Positions 38,640 through 52,500 of a DNA stretch of 64,000 nucleotides are shown here, in pieces. The stretch is from Paragorgia papillata (taxonomy: Eukaryota; Cnidaria; Anthozoa; Scleralcyonacea; Coralliidae). Within the stretch, counting starts at the first letter, position 1; every line of letters starts with the position of its first letter. The DNA lies in assembly GCA_035771165.1 (NCBI GenBank), contig JAWNZC010000114.1:142001-206000 (forward strand). The letters run 5' to 3'. The notes under the pieces are model-generated. The model saw only the letters and a list, made by a program, of their open reading frames with translations. It was not told where the DNA came from and searched no databases. A program made the position numbers and the translations under genes.

Positions 38640-38800
38640 ATATATAAGGTATATCAACTGAAATTCTGACATTTCAACTGGTTCTTTTTGTGGTATTGCT
38701 GTTCAGAAAATAACTGCCCCCCTCCCCCAATGTCCTCTTCAGTAAACGTAAGTTGTGATGAGGAGATTTAGACATTAAAATAAAAAAAAAATTAAAACAA
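38640..38800. repeat. Second part of the segmental duplication
   Basis: AAGGTATATCAACTGAAATT through TGCCCCCCTCCCCCAATG, repeated at 45335-45488 with small gaps. Confidence 0.8.
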
Positions 38801-38929
38801 TCGGATATAGGTGATTACGATCTCTCCGCTATCCGTGTGGTCGGAACTCATCGGAAGGTCGTCGAGTTTCCCCCCCCACAATGCCATGGGATGCGAGCTC
38901 AAAACTTCAAGGTCAGATCGAAGACGAAA

Positions 38930-39016
38930 TATGGACGAATATAAAACTCAGATTTTAATTTACACAGCTTGGCAATAGTTCATGCTAAGATTACGCCAAA
39001 GCGTGCCCCACTGAAG
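38930..39016 (+). other. Possible noncoding first exon of the KLHL gene
   Basis: CGTGCCCCACTGAAG is followed by a strong donor GTAAGAAC at 39017. KLHL coding exon 1 has its 3' splice site (TTGTTTCAG) only ten bases before the ATG, so an upstream noncoding exon is required. The left limit is arbitrary. Confidence 0.3.
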
Positions 39017-40519
39017 GTAAGAACGTTGAATTTACGAACCTTACTTTATACTAATTTTTTTATGATAGTTTATTTTAGAGGGAGAAAACTGTTTATACAA
39101 ACCGCCTTTGGTCGGCCCAGGAAGTGATTGGAAAAGCTTGTGGGCTTGTTTTGTTGACATAACGATCATTTCCTTCTGTAGGGCTAGTCAGCAAAGTAGT
39201 TTGATACGAGAGGTCTTTCTTTTGCAGTCAATTCCGTAGACGCCGGGGAACATTTTGAATTGTAGCAAATTAGCAAAGTAGAATACATTGTCGCAATTAT
39301 TTGACTTCGAGAACAGCGACAAGAACAAATCATTAATAGCAACCTAATTTGTTGGAGCAACATACTAGTATTTGTTCATCCTTTTTTCAACAATGTTGTT
39401 CGAAGCAACAAAGTTGTTGAAACTGGGAAAATTTTGTATAGACTGGTTTTAAAGATAGCCTGTTTATTATTGTTGACATTCAACTTGTAACAAGTAATAA
39501 AGCATTGATGTTTAAGAAATATAAAATGGTTTTCCATATTTATGTTAACTGTGATACAGTACATGTATAAACATTTTAGTATAGTCAGATGTGAGACTTA
39601 AGAAAAGCTTGACAGAAACATGAGCCACTAGGCAAGTGGTTTTTTTTTTAGCTTTTTGAAAGTCAATAAACAACAAGAAGGCCAAAGTTGAAAATTATTT
39701 ATTGTTGAATTATTTTATAAAAGTGTGGGAAAATTCCATGTTTGTATACAGTACTCTATACAGATATAAACATGACTAAGAACCAATCAGAGCTATAGAG
39801 CAATAAGAAGCAACTTATTTAACTTATAATATTAGCAACAACATTACCTGTACACATAATTGTTACATAATGAACCATTATACAGGTATCGAAATATTAT
39901 AGTAAGGTTAGATATACTGCCGAAACAGAGAACATAGGAGTCTAATGTTTCGAGCAAAGGCCCTTCATCAGAGAGAAATGTGGCAGAGGGCAGCCTGGGT
40001 TACTGTAGCACCCAAGGTCAAAATTGGCCTGGGTTTACAAGCAAAATTTGACAGGTAGGGTCACCCTGCTGGCACTAATAAAAACAAGCCTGGAAGTAGA
40101 CTAGTAAAAAGTTGTCCTTGGTAGGTGAGTTATCTCTCTAGTTATCTCTGAGAGAACGTAGGAGTCTAACGTTTTGAGTGAAGGCCCTTCGTCAGAGAGG
40201 CCTTCTCTTTGATGAAGAGCCTTTGCTCAAAACGTTACAGACTCCTTCGTTCTCTGTCTCAGCAGTATATCTAACCTTACTATATTTCGATTGTTGTTTC
40301 AACACTGCCTACACAGCACACTACTCTTATAAAACATAACCCAGCTACTAGGGTAACCCTAGTGGTGTGATAGTGTTACCCTAGCACCTGGGTTATCCTG
40401 GTTTCCTTGTAAACATGAGAAACATAAAACACAAAATGTGCTAGAGCCAGCTACCCCCTTGTATACAGGCCCTTAGTTAAGAAATTGTTGTGAGTCATGG
40501 ATGATTGTTGTTGTTTCAG
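39017..40519. repeat. Probable first KLHL intron, with inverted repeat 39888-40290
   Basis: ATAGTAAGGTTAGATATACT at 39899 pairs with AGTATATCTAACCTTACTAT near 40264, flanking CCTTCATCAGAGAG-type motifs shared with the 11.9-kb tandem repeat. The rest is single-copy with no coding signal. Confidence 0.55.
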
Positions 40520-43500
40520 ATAATCCAGCATGGCTGAAGAGATACCCGATGAGAAGCCTATGATTCCTCCTTATAGAAATAATGAACATTGTGTTAAAGC
40601 ATTTCAGACCATGAACAGTCTTCGATTACAAAATATATTGTGTGATGTGGTGATTAAAACAGGAACTGTTGAATTTCCAGCTCACAAGGTTGTCTTGGCT
40701 TCGTGCAGTGCTTATTTTTTTGCCATGTTTACCGGGGAGCTGTCTGAAAGCAAGCAAATGAATGTGACAATGAAAGATGTTGATCCCATTGCCTTGGAAC
40801 TGCTTCTGGAATTTGCCTACACTGCAGAAATACAAGTGACTGAGGAAAATGTTCAGGTATGGGTTAGACAGTATAAAATGGCAGCTCCAGTAATGAAAAT
40901 GGAAGATTACCATGCACACCTTTCACTATTTCTAAGCAATATCAAATAATGATCACTATCCTGTACTACATGTATTTCTGGCCTTAAAATAATGATCATC
41001 AGTTAAGGACTGGTCAAAATCTGAACATTTTTCTACACTCGGTAATGGCCATGAGTGTACAAAAATTCTGAAAATTTTGTATGCTCAGCAGTGGTGTTGA
41101 GCGTACAAAAAATCTGAAAATTTTTGTACGCTTGACAGTCGGTGCCCATGAGCGTACAGAAAATCTGAAAATTTTTATGCTCAGCAGTAGCACAGAGCAT
41201 ACAAAAAATCTAAAATTTTGGTACATTTAACAGTGGCCCTGAGCATACAGAAAATTTGAAAATTTTGTATCCTCAGCAGTGACCCCAAGCTTACAAACAA
41301 TCTGAAAATTTTGAATGCTTGGCTGTGGTGCTGAGTTTTCTGTGTTTCAAGGATGTAGCCAGGATTTTGAAAGCGGGGGAGCCGAAATAAAAATAATTTT
41401 TTAGGGGGGTCCATGCTCCCCCCGGGAAATTTTGAAATCGAGAGTCGCTGAAATGCCATTTCCTGGCGTTTGGAGGAAGATTTTACAGACTCTAAAGGTT
41501 AAAAAACGTCATATAAAATATGTACTCAAAACACGCAAACGTCACATAGATACTCAAAATGCATACACTCAGTAGATTGAATACACTGTTTACAGTTTAT
41601 TTCCTGACACAATGGTGTATTGCATCAATATTTGTAGTTACATGTCTGTTGTTCTATATCAAAAGGGGGGAGCCGTGGCTGGCTACGTCCCTGCTGTGCT
41701 TATAGATACTATTCTTCCTATTTTTAGATACTTCTTCCTATTTTTAGATACTTCTTCCTATTTTTAGATACTTCTTCCTATTTTTAGATACTTCTTCCTA
41801 TTTTTAGATACTTCTTCCTATTTTTAGATACTTCTTCCTATTTTTAGATACTTCTTCCTATTTTTAGATACTTCTTCCTATTTTTAGATACTTCTTCCTA
41901 TTTTTAGATACTTCTTCCTATTTTTAGATACTTCTTCCTATTTTTAGATACTTCTTCCAGTTGCTAGTTTGCTTCAGATGACCGAAGTTCGTGTTGCCTG
42001 CTCAGACTTCCTCAAACAACAACTAGACCCATCAAACTGCTTGGGAATCCGACGATTTGCTGACGTGCATTCATGTACGGACTTACTGACTGCAGCGCAT
42101 GCGTACACAGAGCAGCACTTCTCTGAAATCGTTCATGGAGAAGAATTCCTCAATCTACCAGCGATGCAAATCTGTGAACTGATCTCAAGTGACCAGCTTA
42201 CTGTCCCATCAGAAGAAAAGGTAATACAGTGGACCTCTAATTAGCGGACACTCTATCCAGAGGACACCTCTAAATTAACGGACACTTGGTGAAGTCCCCA
42301 AACGACACATTACTATATTCCCCCAACCTCCATCCAGCTGCCGACACCTCTAATTAACGTACGTATGAAACGTGTTCCCGTCGGTGTCCGCTAATTAGAG
42401 GTTCCACTGCACACGGTTAATACTGTATGATGAATAGACGACACTTCAACCGTTCTACACGTAACCATTCTGTGTTGGACATGAATGTTTGTCCCCCTTT
42501 CGCCTATATGAGCCATTTTTTGCTCTTATTTTATGGCTGGGCTTGTTTTCGGGTCATTACGCCAAACGGCGCACGCTGATTGGTTGCTGAGAGGTCCGGA
42601 AAAAGCCGTAATGCCCTCTCGGCACTGTGAGAGGGCATTACGTCCTTTTTAATGACCTGCAAGTTTTGGCGGGAAAATTACTGAGTTGATTTGAATGAAA
42701 ATAAAAGCGAATTAGATATATTCGTTGGAAAATTTTGAATAATAATACGTCCTGAAACACCATTGTTTCTTTTTATAAAAACTACTTATTTAAAAGCGCG
42801 AAAAATAAAAGCCTAACAGGTGTAAACATGAAGCGAAACGAACAAGCTCAAAAGTAAGAACTAAGGTGAACAGCGACACCTGATCAAGACAAACGTAGAA
42901 CTAAAAACAGATAAGAAAACAAACCAAAAGTCATATAATAAAAGGCTTATTAACCTCGTTTTCTTGGTCTGTACGGGAAAGTATTTGCCCTCGGTTTCTC
43001 TCGCACAAACCTCGCTCCTTCATCGCTTGGTCTGTACGAAAACCTCAGGCAAATACTTTCCCGTACAGACCTCGAACTCGGTTAATAAGCCTTTATTATC
43101 TTTATTGCTACTCAGTCAGCTACAGTTTTAAGTCAAAGCCCTTTACCTGAGTTTACCTTTAAGTCATTGGCCTACCTGAGCTGGACACAAACGGCCTCTT
43201 TATTGTTTTACTCTTATCTAACGCCGCGCCAGATTGTTTTACTCTGTCTTACGCCAGAGACGATTGTATATGCTTGAGTCATCGAGATGCGTATTTTGCC
43301 ACGCGCTTCGTTTGTTGTGCGGCAAGATATCACGCGCCAGTTTGGAGAAAATGTTCAAAAAAGACCTCTTGAGTCAAGCTTAACGTTACATAACGTAGCG
43401 CAACGTCTTACAACATAACGGAACATTTTATAGCGTAACGTGACGTCTTACAACGTATCGGAACATCTTACAACATAACGGAACGTTTTATAGCGTAGCA

Positions 43501-46500
43501 GAACATCTTACAACGTAGCGGAACGTATTATAGCGTAGCAGAACATCTTACAACATAACGGAACGTTTTATAGCGTAGCAGAACATCTTACAACGTAGCG
43601 GAACGTATTATAGCGTAGCAGAACATCTTACAACGTAGCGGAACGTTTTATAGCGTAGCAGAACATCTTACAACGTAGCGGAACGTATTATAGCGTAGCA
43701 GAACATCTTACAACGTAGCGGAACGTTTTATAGCGTAGCAGAACATCTTACAACATAACGGAACGTTTTATAGCGTAGCAGAACATCTTACAACGTAGCG
43801 GAACGTTTTATAGCGTAGCAGAACATCTTACAACATAACGGAACGTTTTATAGCGTAGCAGAACATCTTACAACGTAGCGGAACGTTTTATAGCGTAGCA
43901 GAACATCTTACAACGTAGCGGAACGTTTTACAGCGTAGCAGAACATCTTACAACGTAGCGGAACGTTTTATAGCGTAGCAGAACATCTTACAACGTAGCG
44001 GAACGTTTTATAGCGTAGCAGAACATCTTACAACGTAGCGGAACGTTTTATAGCGTAGCAGAACATCTTACAACATAACGGAACGTTTTATAGCGTAGCA
44101 GAACATCTTACAACGTAGCGGAACGTATTATAGCGTAGCGGAACGTATTATAGCGTAGCAGAACATCTTACAACATAACGGAACGTTTTATAGCGTAGCG
44201 GAACATATTATAATGTAGCGTAATGTCTTGCAACGTAGTGGAACATTTTACAACGTAGCGGAACGTTTTATAGCGTAGCAGAACATCTTGCGACGTAGCG
44301 CAATGTCTTATGATATATTGTAACATCATAGTGCGACGTCTTCTATAGCGTAGTAAAAACGTCTGATCTCAATCCGGTCTTAACATGTAGTTTTATCATC
44401 GCGCGCCTGACTGTAATATGGCGAGCAGGGCGCTTATATAAGCGCCCCGATGGCGAGCGATGTCCCGCGCGCCTCCAAGACATCATATGGACAGGCCTGG
44501 CATTACTCGTCAAAGAGAGAACCCTCAGATATTCTAGGCGGCAATGGGTTAACAAGTGATTAACTCACTCCTACAAAGTTACTTCAAAAATTTTGTAACT
44601 AGTTACAAAGTTACATTCCTTTGTCCGTGTTACTAGAATCGACAAAGAAATTACTGGTTTTTAGATGCCAGTACCATAATTATGTTTTTACAGCTAAATG
44701 CCTAAATATAGTTGTCACTAAGCAGAAATAGTCAAATGTGTACGTAATGTACCTTTATTATTATATCAAAACCATTTTTATCAAGAAAGAATGACATCCT
44801 CAACTGAATATCAGCAACTATACTAGTCACATTTTTGAACCAAATATTGTAACTAGTTACAGTTCTTTAAAAAAGTAACTAGTTATAGTTACTTCTTCAA
44901 AAAGTAACTAGTTATAGTTACAGTTACTTCTTCAGAAAAACTAACTAGTTTCAGGTACAGTTACTTAAAAATGTAACTAGTTACTTGTAACGAAGTTACT
45001 CACAGCACTGTGTATATATATTTACTTGCATGCTCGCCCCTTACCCCGTGGAAGCGCTATCCAGCTGATTAACTCTTTGCTCTGTCAAACGCTAGACAGT
45101 TGTCCTTATCAAAGGGCGAGGAGTCTCTGCAAGCTGCCCAGATGCACAGTTGTTACTGCGCATATAGTTCATTCTTAGAAATCTGCGCATAGAATTCTAG
45201 AAATCGCTCTATATCTATAACCAACAAAATCGTTCTTAGTCAAGAGACTATGATGTTTTAATTGCGTGTAATTAATTTAACTATTTAAGTATGAAAAAGG
45301 CTCAGACCCTTTTGCTCTTCCCCATAGCAGTTTATATAAGGTATATCAACTGAAATTCTGACATTTCAACTGGTTCTTTTTGTGGTAATTCAGAAAATAA
45401 CTGCCCCCCTCCCCCAATGTCCTCTTCAGTAAACGTAAGTTGTGATGAGATTTAGACATTAAAATAAAAAAAATATTAATACAATCGGATCCGAGCTGGC
45501 TGAGCTGGCTGCAAATACCTCCTTTATTGTTTTATACTCTAACGCTAGACGATTTTACTCGTCAAAGAAAGAACCCTCAGACATCCTCGGCAACAATGGG
45601 TTAATGACTCTGCTCTTTGCAGGTCTTTGAAGCTGTTGTATCGTGGGTGGAACACAATGTCGAAGACAGACAAGAAGTGTTTGCTCAGTTGATGGAGCAT
45701 GTTCGACTACCCCTGTTGTCAAGAGAATACTTGGTAGAACGTGTCGAAAGTGAGTCTCTGATCAAATGTAACTTTGCCTGCAAAGACTTCTTGATCGAAG
45801 CCATGAAGTACCACTTGTTGTCGAGTGAGCAGCGGTCTGTACTGCAGACGCCTCGGACTAGACCCAGGACCCCAGTTGGCTTACCAAAAATCATGTACGT
45901 CGTCGGAGGCCAGGCACCGAAAGCTATCAAAAGGTTTGATTGAATCAAAATTTCTATACATGTCAGTAGATAAATATTGGGTACAAATGTTTTATATTGC
46001 TTAGGCCAGACTTTTTTTTAATTGGTTTATACGGATCCGTTGACCGTAAAAATCCAGAAAGTGAAAAAAAAATAATTCAAAAATCCGAAGCCAAAGCACA
46101 AAGAAGATTTTAGTTTGTGGCTCTGACATGAAGTACACGCAAACTAAACTAAGACGACTCTAAGTACTGCTGGCTCAAGTAATCTCGTGGTGACCAAGAC
46201 TACGCGTTAACTATGGAGATTAGCCATGTTTTTCCAGGTAGAAGTTGAATGTTTGGAGGACAAAAACATTGATTTTGCCAAAACAGTGTGGTTTTTTTTT
46301 TTTGTTTTTCGACCTACCGACAACTTTCTTTTTAAAATCAAATCCGTAAACGAATTTAAAAAAAAAGTCTGGCCTTAATATCAAATCCGTACAGTAGATC
46401 TAATTGTTCAAATTTATAGGCGCTCAGAGCCTGTATATTTCCACTATCAGGGCGGTGGTTATACTGTAGAGAGGAGGCGAGCTAGACTGGCTCGCCAGGC

Positions 46501-49500
46501 TTACTACGTATATACGAGTACAGTACGGTGGATTGCGCTCGTTATTCCCACTTATATTATGCAAAGGCAAATGTTGCATGTCCCTTGTTTATGACCGGTC
46601 TATTATGGAACACTATGTTGTACTAAACGGTGTTACACTGTCCAGTATTCCCTGCGTGGTGTACCATAGACCGCAATTACCAACAGTTTTGTTGCAGTAC
46701 GTGTTTCTCGAAATAGAATCAAGTGCTACTTTTACTGAGTGCCTATATCATGGTTGGGGATTTTACATATTTAGGATATTTGGAACCTTCCGAGAAGATT
46801 TGTAATATATCTTCCTTTTCTAAAATTTCATCTTCATGGACTTTGTCGCTGTTAAAGTTGACGGAAATGACGTTAAAGGAGGAATTTTTCTATATAAAAA
46901 CCACCTTACGTCACTTCAGTCAACTTTAACAGCAAAAAGTCCAGAACGACGAGATTTTAGAGAAAGAACATATGTTACATTTCTTTTCAGAAGGTTCTAA
47001 CTATTTTAAATATGTAAAATCCCCCAAACATGACATAGGCACTTTAACGATTGCGGAAACACTACAACGGAATTTAGTATCTATAACGAATTCGGAAGTG
47101 TAAATGAATCCTGTGTCCTTAGCCTGATGTTATGGATTGAATATTTTTTTCCTGACGCAGAACGCGTCAGTTTAATTAATGCGCAGTCGAAATTGCGAAC
47201 TGGCGTATTGTGCTAGAAGTTTGGTAGCCGTTTCGTTTTAGCGGAGAGGGTATAAGCAAGCCAAAAAAAAAGAGGGGCTTTCGGGTCTCTGTAAATAACT
47301 GACGTAGTTACCTCGGACTAACCTACTTAGTTCAAGATCACAGAGGTTGCCTGAGAAAACTGAGATACTGAGTTCGTTATCACAGAGGTTGTCTAACTAA
47401 AAACACTTCAGTCGCGATGATAAATCCTTTATCACAATCGTGACCATTGATTAACCCTTATTTTCCAAACCACGCATAAATCAAGTTAATTGCCCAGGGA
47501 TAATATATATTATGGGAGTAATTATTATAAATAAACAACCGCGGTACATCAAAGAAAACCGAGGTGATCATGAAACAAACCTCTCGTCTCTCTCAATTAT
47601 CTCTCCCTTCACCTGAACGCCTGCAACACAGACTAGGTGTTTACCTGAAAGCTCTGCTGTGTGAGTAATGTTTCAATATGCAGATATATAAGTAACCGAG
47701 TTTTTCGTTATTGATTCCCAGTGTGGAATGTTACGATTTTAAAACGGAGCAATGGTACCATGTGGCTGAGATGAACAGCCGGCGTTGTCGTGCTGGGGTC
47801 TCTGTCATGGATGACTTCATCTATGCTGTCGGTGGCTTTAATGGATCGCTCAGGATACGGACAGTTGATTGTTATGATCCGTTGCGGAATCAGTGGCGGA
47901 CGGTAGCGTCGATGGAGGCGAGAAGGAGTACACTTGGAGCTGCCGTTTTAAATGGATTGCTTTACGCTGTCGGAGGTTTTGATGGCACTACAGGACTGAA
48001 TACTTGTGAGGTATTAAAATTATGTATTATATATTTAAATATGTTATGTTATACAACATGCATTAGTACATTAATAACATATATCATCATACTTGCACAT
48101 AGCAGTATATATAATGTCATACATCGAACTCAACCTACGTTCAAATCATCTGAGTCCCAGTAACTCAATGGTTAGAGCGTCTCACTGGTGATCAGAAGCT
48201 TGTGGGTTGTACTCATATTCAACCTGCGTTCAAATCATCTGAGTCCCAGTAGCTCAATGGTTAGAGTGTCTCACTGGTGATCAGAAGGTTGTGGGTTGTA
48301 CTCATATTCAACCTGCATTCAAATCATCTGAGTCCCAGTAGCTCAATGATTAGAGTGTCTCACTGGTGATCAGAAGGTTGTGGGTTGTACTCATATTCAA
48401 CCTGCGTTCAAATCATCTGAGTCCCAGTAGCTCAATGGTTAGAGCGTCTCACTGGTGATCAGAAGCTTGTGGGTTGTACTCATATTCAACCTGCATTCAA
48501 ATCATCTGAGTCCCAGTAGCTCAATGATTAGAGTGTCTCACTGGTGATCAGAAGGTTGTGGGTTGTACTCATATTCAACCTGCGTTCAAATCATCTGAGT
48601 CCCAGTAGCTCAATGGTTAGAGTGTCTCACTGATGATCAGAAGGTTGTGGGTTGTACACATATTCAACCTACGTTCAAATCATATGAGTATCCGTAGCTC
48701 AATGATTAGAGCGTCTCACTGGTGATCAGAAGGTTGTGGGACCCTATTCATTTTTGTCATTTCTTCAACTTTCGATATTTGGTCAAAAAATGGTGTTTTG
48801 GATCAGGTAGAGGCTTTTTACACCTTCTGTAGCAGCAAGAGAGACTTATTCGTGCTAAATGGCCATAGTTTAGCCTTATTTTAAAAGTTGAAAAATCGGA
48901 AAAAATGTAAAGGGGGAACCCTATTCATTTTGGCCACTTCTTCGACTTCCGATATATGGTCAAAAAATGGTGTTTTGGATCATGTAGGTTGTACACATAT
49001 TCAACCTACGTTCAAATCATACGAGTCTCTGTAGCTCCATCATCTTTCCTTATTCTGTTCTCTCTTTTTGTCACGTTCTAACTCTTTCGTTATCATTTTT
49101 TGTGCTCCGAACTCAGACTCTCTTGTTTTCTCTCGCTCGTTTTAGTTCTCCTCACTCATAATTATTATTTTCTTTGCTTCAGGTTTATGACCCCAAGACA
49201 AACGAGTGGCGTTACATCGCGCCAATGAGCACCAGACGAAGTAGTGTTGGTGTTGGTGTTCTGGGTGGATTGCTCTACGCGGTCGGAGGCTACGACGGAG
49301 CGTCACGTCATTGTCTCAGTTCGGTCGAGTGCTATAACCCTGTCACGAAGGAATGGGGACTAGTGTGTGAGATGAGCACGAGGCGGAGTGGCGCTGGTGT
49401 AGGGGTAAGCAGAACTTGGTGTAGTCCTTGTGTAACTAATCGGCAGACAACCAATTCGATACTTTTTCACTAGTGATGAAAAATCGTATGGCTAATATTA

Positions 49501-52500
49501 AGAGCCTCGGAGATTTGAAACGAGTTTTAGTTGTATCAATACTTAAAGGTGCTGTCCAGTCCGTTCTGCGCATGTACGAAACTAATGTTTACTTCTTCGT
49601 TTATAAAAATATTTACTGATACCTTATTGAAGATTGTAAGCTTTTCTTGCTTCCTCTTCATTACTTGTACCCAAAACAAAACATTTTCAGAAGAAATAGA
49701 AGAAATCCGAAGAGATGTCCTCACCGAATCGCTTGGTTTTCTGCCATGTCGCTTCTAACGGTTTACATTGAGCTGAGTACTTCATGTAATTATCTACGAA
49801 TGTCATGTTTGAGGGTCCCGATAAACAAAGATGCGGATCATGCGCAGAACGGACTGAACAGCACCTTTAAAGTTTCCCGTATATGACATGAAAATTAAGT
49901 TAGTCTCATTTGAAAGAACCACTTAAAATGACAAAGTAACATTTTTACAGTTTTTGGTTTCCTTGCTTCGTTTTTTGAGATATTTCAGTTTGTTTGATAT
50001 GTAAATGTCACATATTGTGACGTACAAATACATAATGAGTTATCGGAGAAGGTTATATATCTTCGCTATTATCAAACCAAATGAATTCGAAGAACGAATT
50101 TGCATGTGTTTCTCCCACAACAACAAACATGTAGAATTTCGCTTGATAATAGCAAAGATATATAACCTTCTCCGATAAGTGATTACTTATGCACATGTGA
50201 CGTCGAGATGTTTAATTTGCGTATCAAACACCAAAAACTCGACCAAAAACTCGACCAAAAACTCGACCAAGAACTCGACCAAGAACTCGACCAAGAACTC
50301 GACCAAAAACTCGACCAAAAACTCGACCAAAAACTCGACCAAAAACTCGACCAACAACTCGACCAACAACTCGACCAACAACTCGACCAAAAACTCGACC
50401 AAAAACTCGACCAAAAACTCGACCAACAACTCGACCAAAAACTCGACCAAAAACTCGACCAAAAACTCGACCAAAAACTCGACCAAAAACTCGACCAAAA
50501 ACTCGACCAAAAACTCGACCAACAACTCGACCAAAAACTCGACCAAAAACTCGACCAAAAACTCGACCAAAAACTCGACCAAAAACTCGACCAACAACTC
50601 GACCAACAACTCGACCAACAACTCGACCAACAACTCGACCAACAACTCGACCAAAAACTCGACCAAAAACTCGACCAAAAACTCGACCAAAAACTCGACC
50701 AACAACTCGACCAACAACTCGACCAACAACTCGACCAACAACTCGACCAACAACTCGACCAACAACTCGACCAACAACTCGACCAAAAACTCCTCCAAAA
50801 ACTCCTCCAAAAACTCGACCAAAAACTCGACCAAAAACTCGACCAAGAACTCGACCAAGAACTCGACCAAAAACTCGACCAACAACTCGACCAACAACTC
50901 GACCAAAAACTCGACCAAAAACTCGACCAAAAACTCGACCAAAAACTCGACCAAAAACTCGACCAAAAACTCGACCAAAAACTCGACCAAAAACTCGACC
51001 AAGAACTCGACCAAAAACTCGACCAAAAACTCGACCAATAAATTGTCCAAGAACTCGACCAAGAACTCGACCAAGAACTCGACCAAGAACTCGACCAAAA
51101 ACTCGACCAAAAACTCGACCAAAAACTCGACCAAAAACTCGACCAACAACTCGACCAACAACTCGACCAAAAACTCGACCAAAAACTCGACCAAAAAACT
51201 CGACTCAAAAACTCGCCAAAAACTCGACCAAAAACTCGACCAAAAACTCGACCAAAAACTCGACCAAAAACTCGACCAAAACTCGACCAAGAACTCGACC
51301 AAAAACTCGACCAACAACTCGACCAACAACTCGACCAAAAACTCGACCAAAAACTCGACCAAAAACTCGACCAAAAACTCGACCAAAAACTCGACCAACA
51401 ACTCGACCAACAACTCGACCAACAACTCGACCAAAAACTCGACCAAAAACTCGACCAAAAACTCGACCAAAAACTCGACCAAAAACTCGACCAAAAACTC
51501 GACCAACAACTCGACCAACAACTCCACCAAAAACTCGACCAAAAACTCGACCAAAAACTCGACCAAAAACTCGACCAAAAACTCGACCAAAAACTCGACC
51601 AAAAACTCGACCAAAAACTCACCAACAACTCGACCAAAAACTCGACCAAAAACTCGACCAACAACTCGACCAACAACTCGACCAACAACTCGACCAACAA
51701 CTCGACCAAAAACTCGACCAAAAACTCGACCAAAAACTCGACCAAAAACTCGACCAAAAACTCGACCAAGAACTCGACCAAAAACTCGACCAAAAACTCG
51801 ACCAATAAATTGTCCAAGAACTCGACCAAGAACTCGACCAAGAACTCGACCAATAAATTGTCCAAGAACTCGACCAAGAACTCGACCAAGAACTCGACCA
51901 AGAACTCGACCAAAAACTCGACCAAAAACTCGACCAAAAACTCGACCAATAAATTGTCCAAGAACTCGACCAAGAACTCGACCAAGAACTCGACCAAAAA
52001 CTCGACCAAAAACTCGACCAAAAACTCGACCAAAAACTCGACCAACAACTCGACCAACAACTCGACCAACAACTCGACCAACAACTCGACCAACAACTCG
52101 ACCAACAACTCGACCAAAAACTCGACCAAAAACTCCTCCAAAAACTCGACCAAAAACTCGACCAAAAACTCGACCAAGAACTCGACCAAGAACTCGACCA
52201 AAAACTCGACCAACAACTCGACCAAAAACTCCACCAAAAACTCCACCAAAAACTCCACCAAAAACTCCACCAACAACTCGACCAACAACTCGACCAAAAA
52301 CTCGACCAAAAACTCGACCAAAAACTCGACCAAAAACTCGACCAAAAACTCGACCAAAAACTCGACCAAAAACTCGACCAACAACTCGACCAAAAACTCG
52401 ACCAAAAACTCGACCAACAACTCGACCAACAACTCGACCAACAACTCGACCAAAAACTCGACCAAAAACTCGACCAAAAACTCGACCAAAAACTCGACCA

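Noticed and set aside
40530..40949. 139-codon frame ending after KLHL exon 1
   Set aside because: It reads through the GTATGG donor at 40857. The residues after TEENVQ stop matching the family, while exon 2 continues it exactly.
41721..44330. CRISPR-like array
   Set aside because: Repeats are contiguous with no unique spacers, and the locus is a eukaryotic intron.
48152..48775. Cluster of tRNA genes
   Set aside because: The T-arm consensus is broken in every copy and the T stem does not pair, so functional tRNAs are unlikely.
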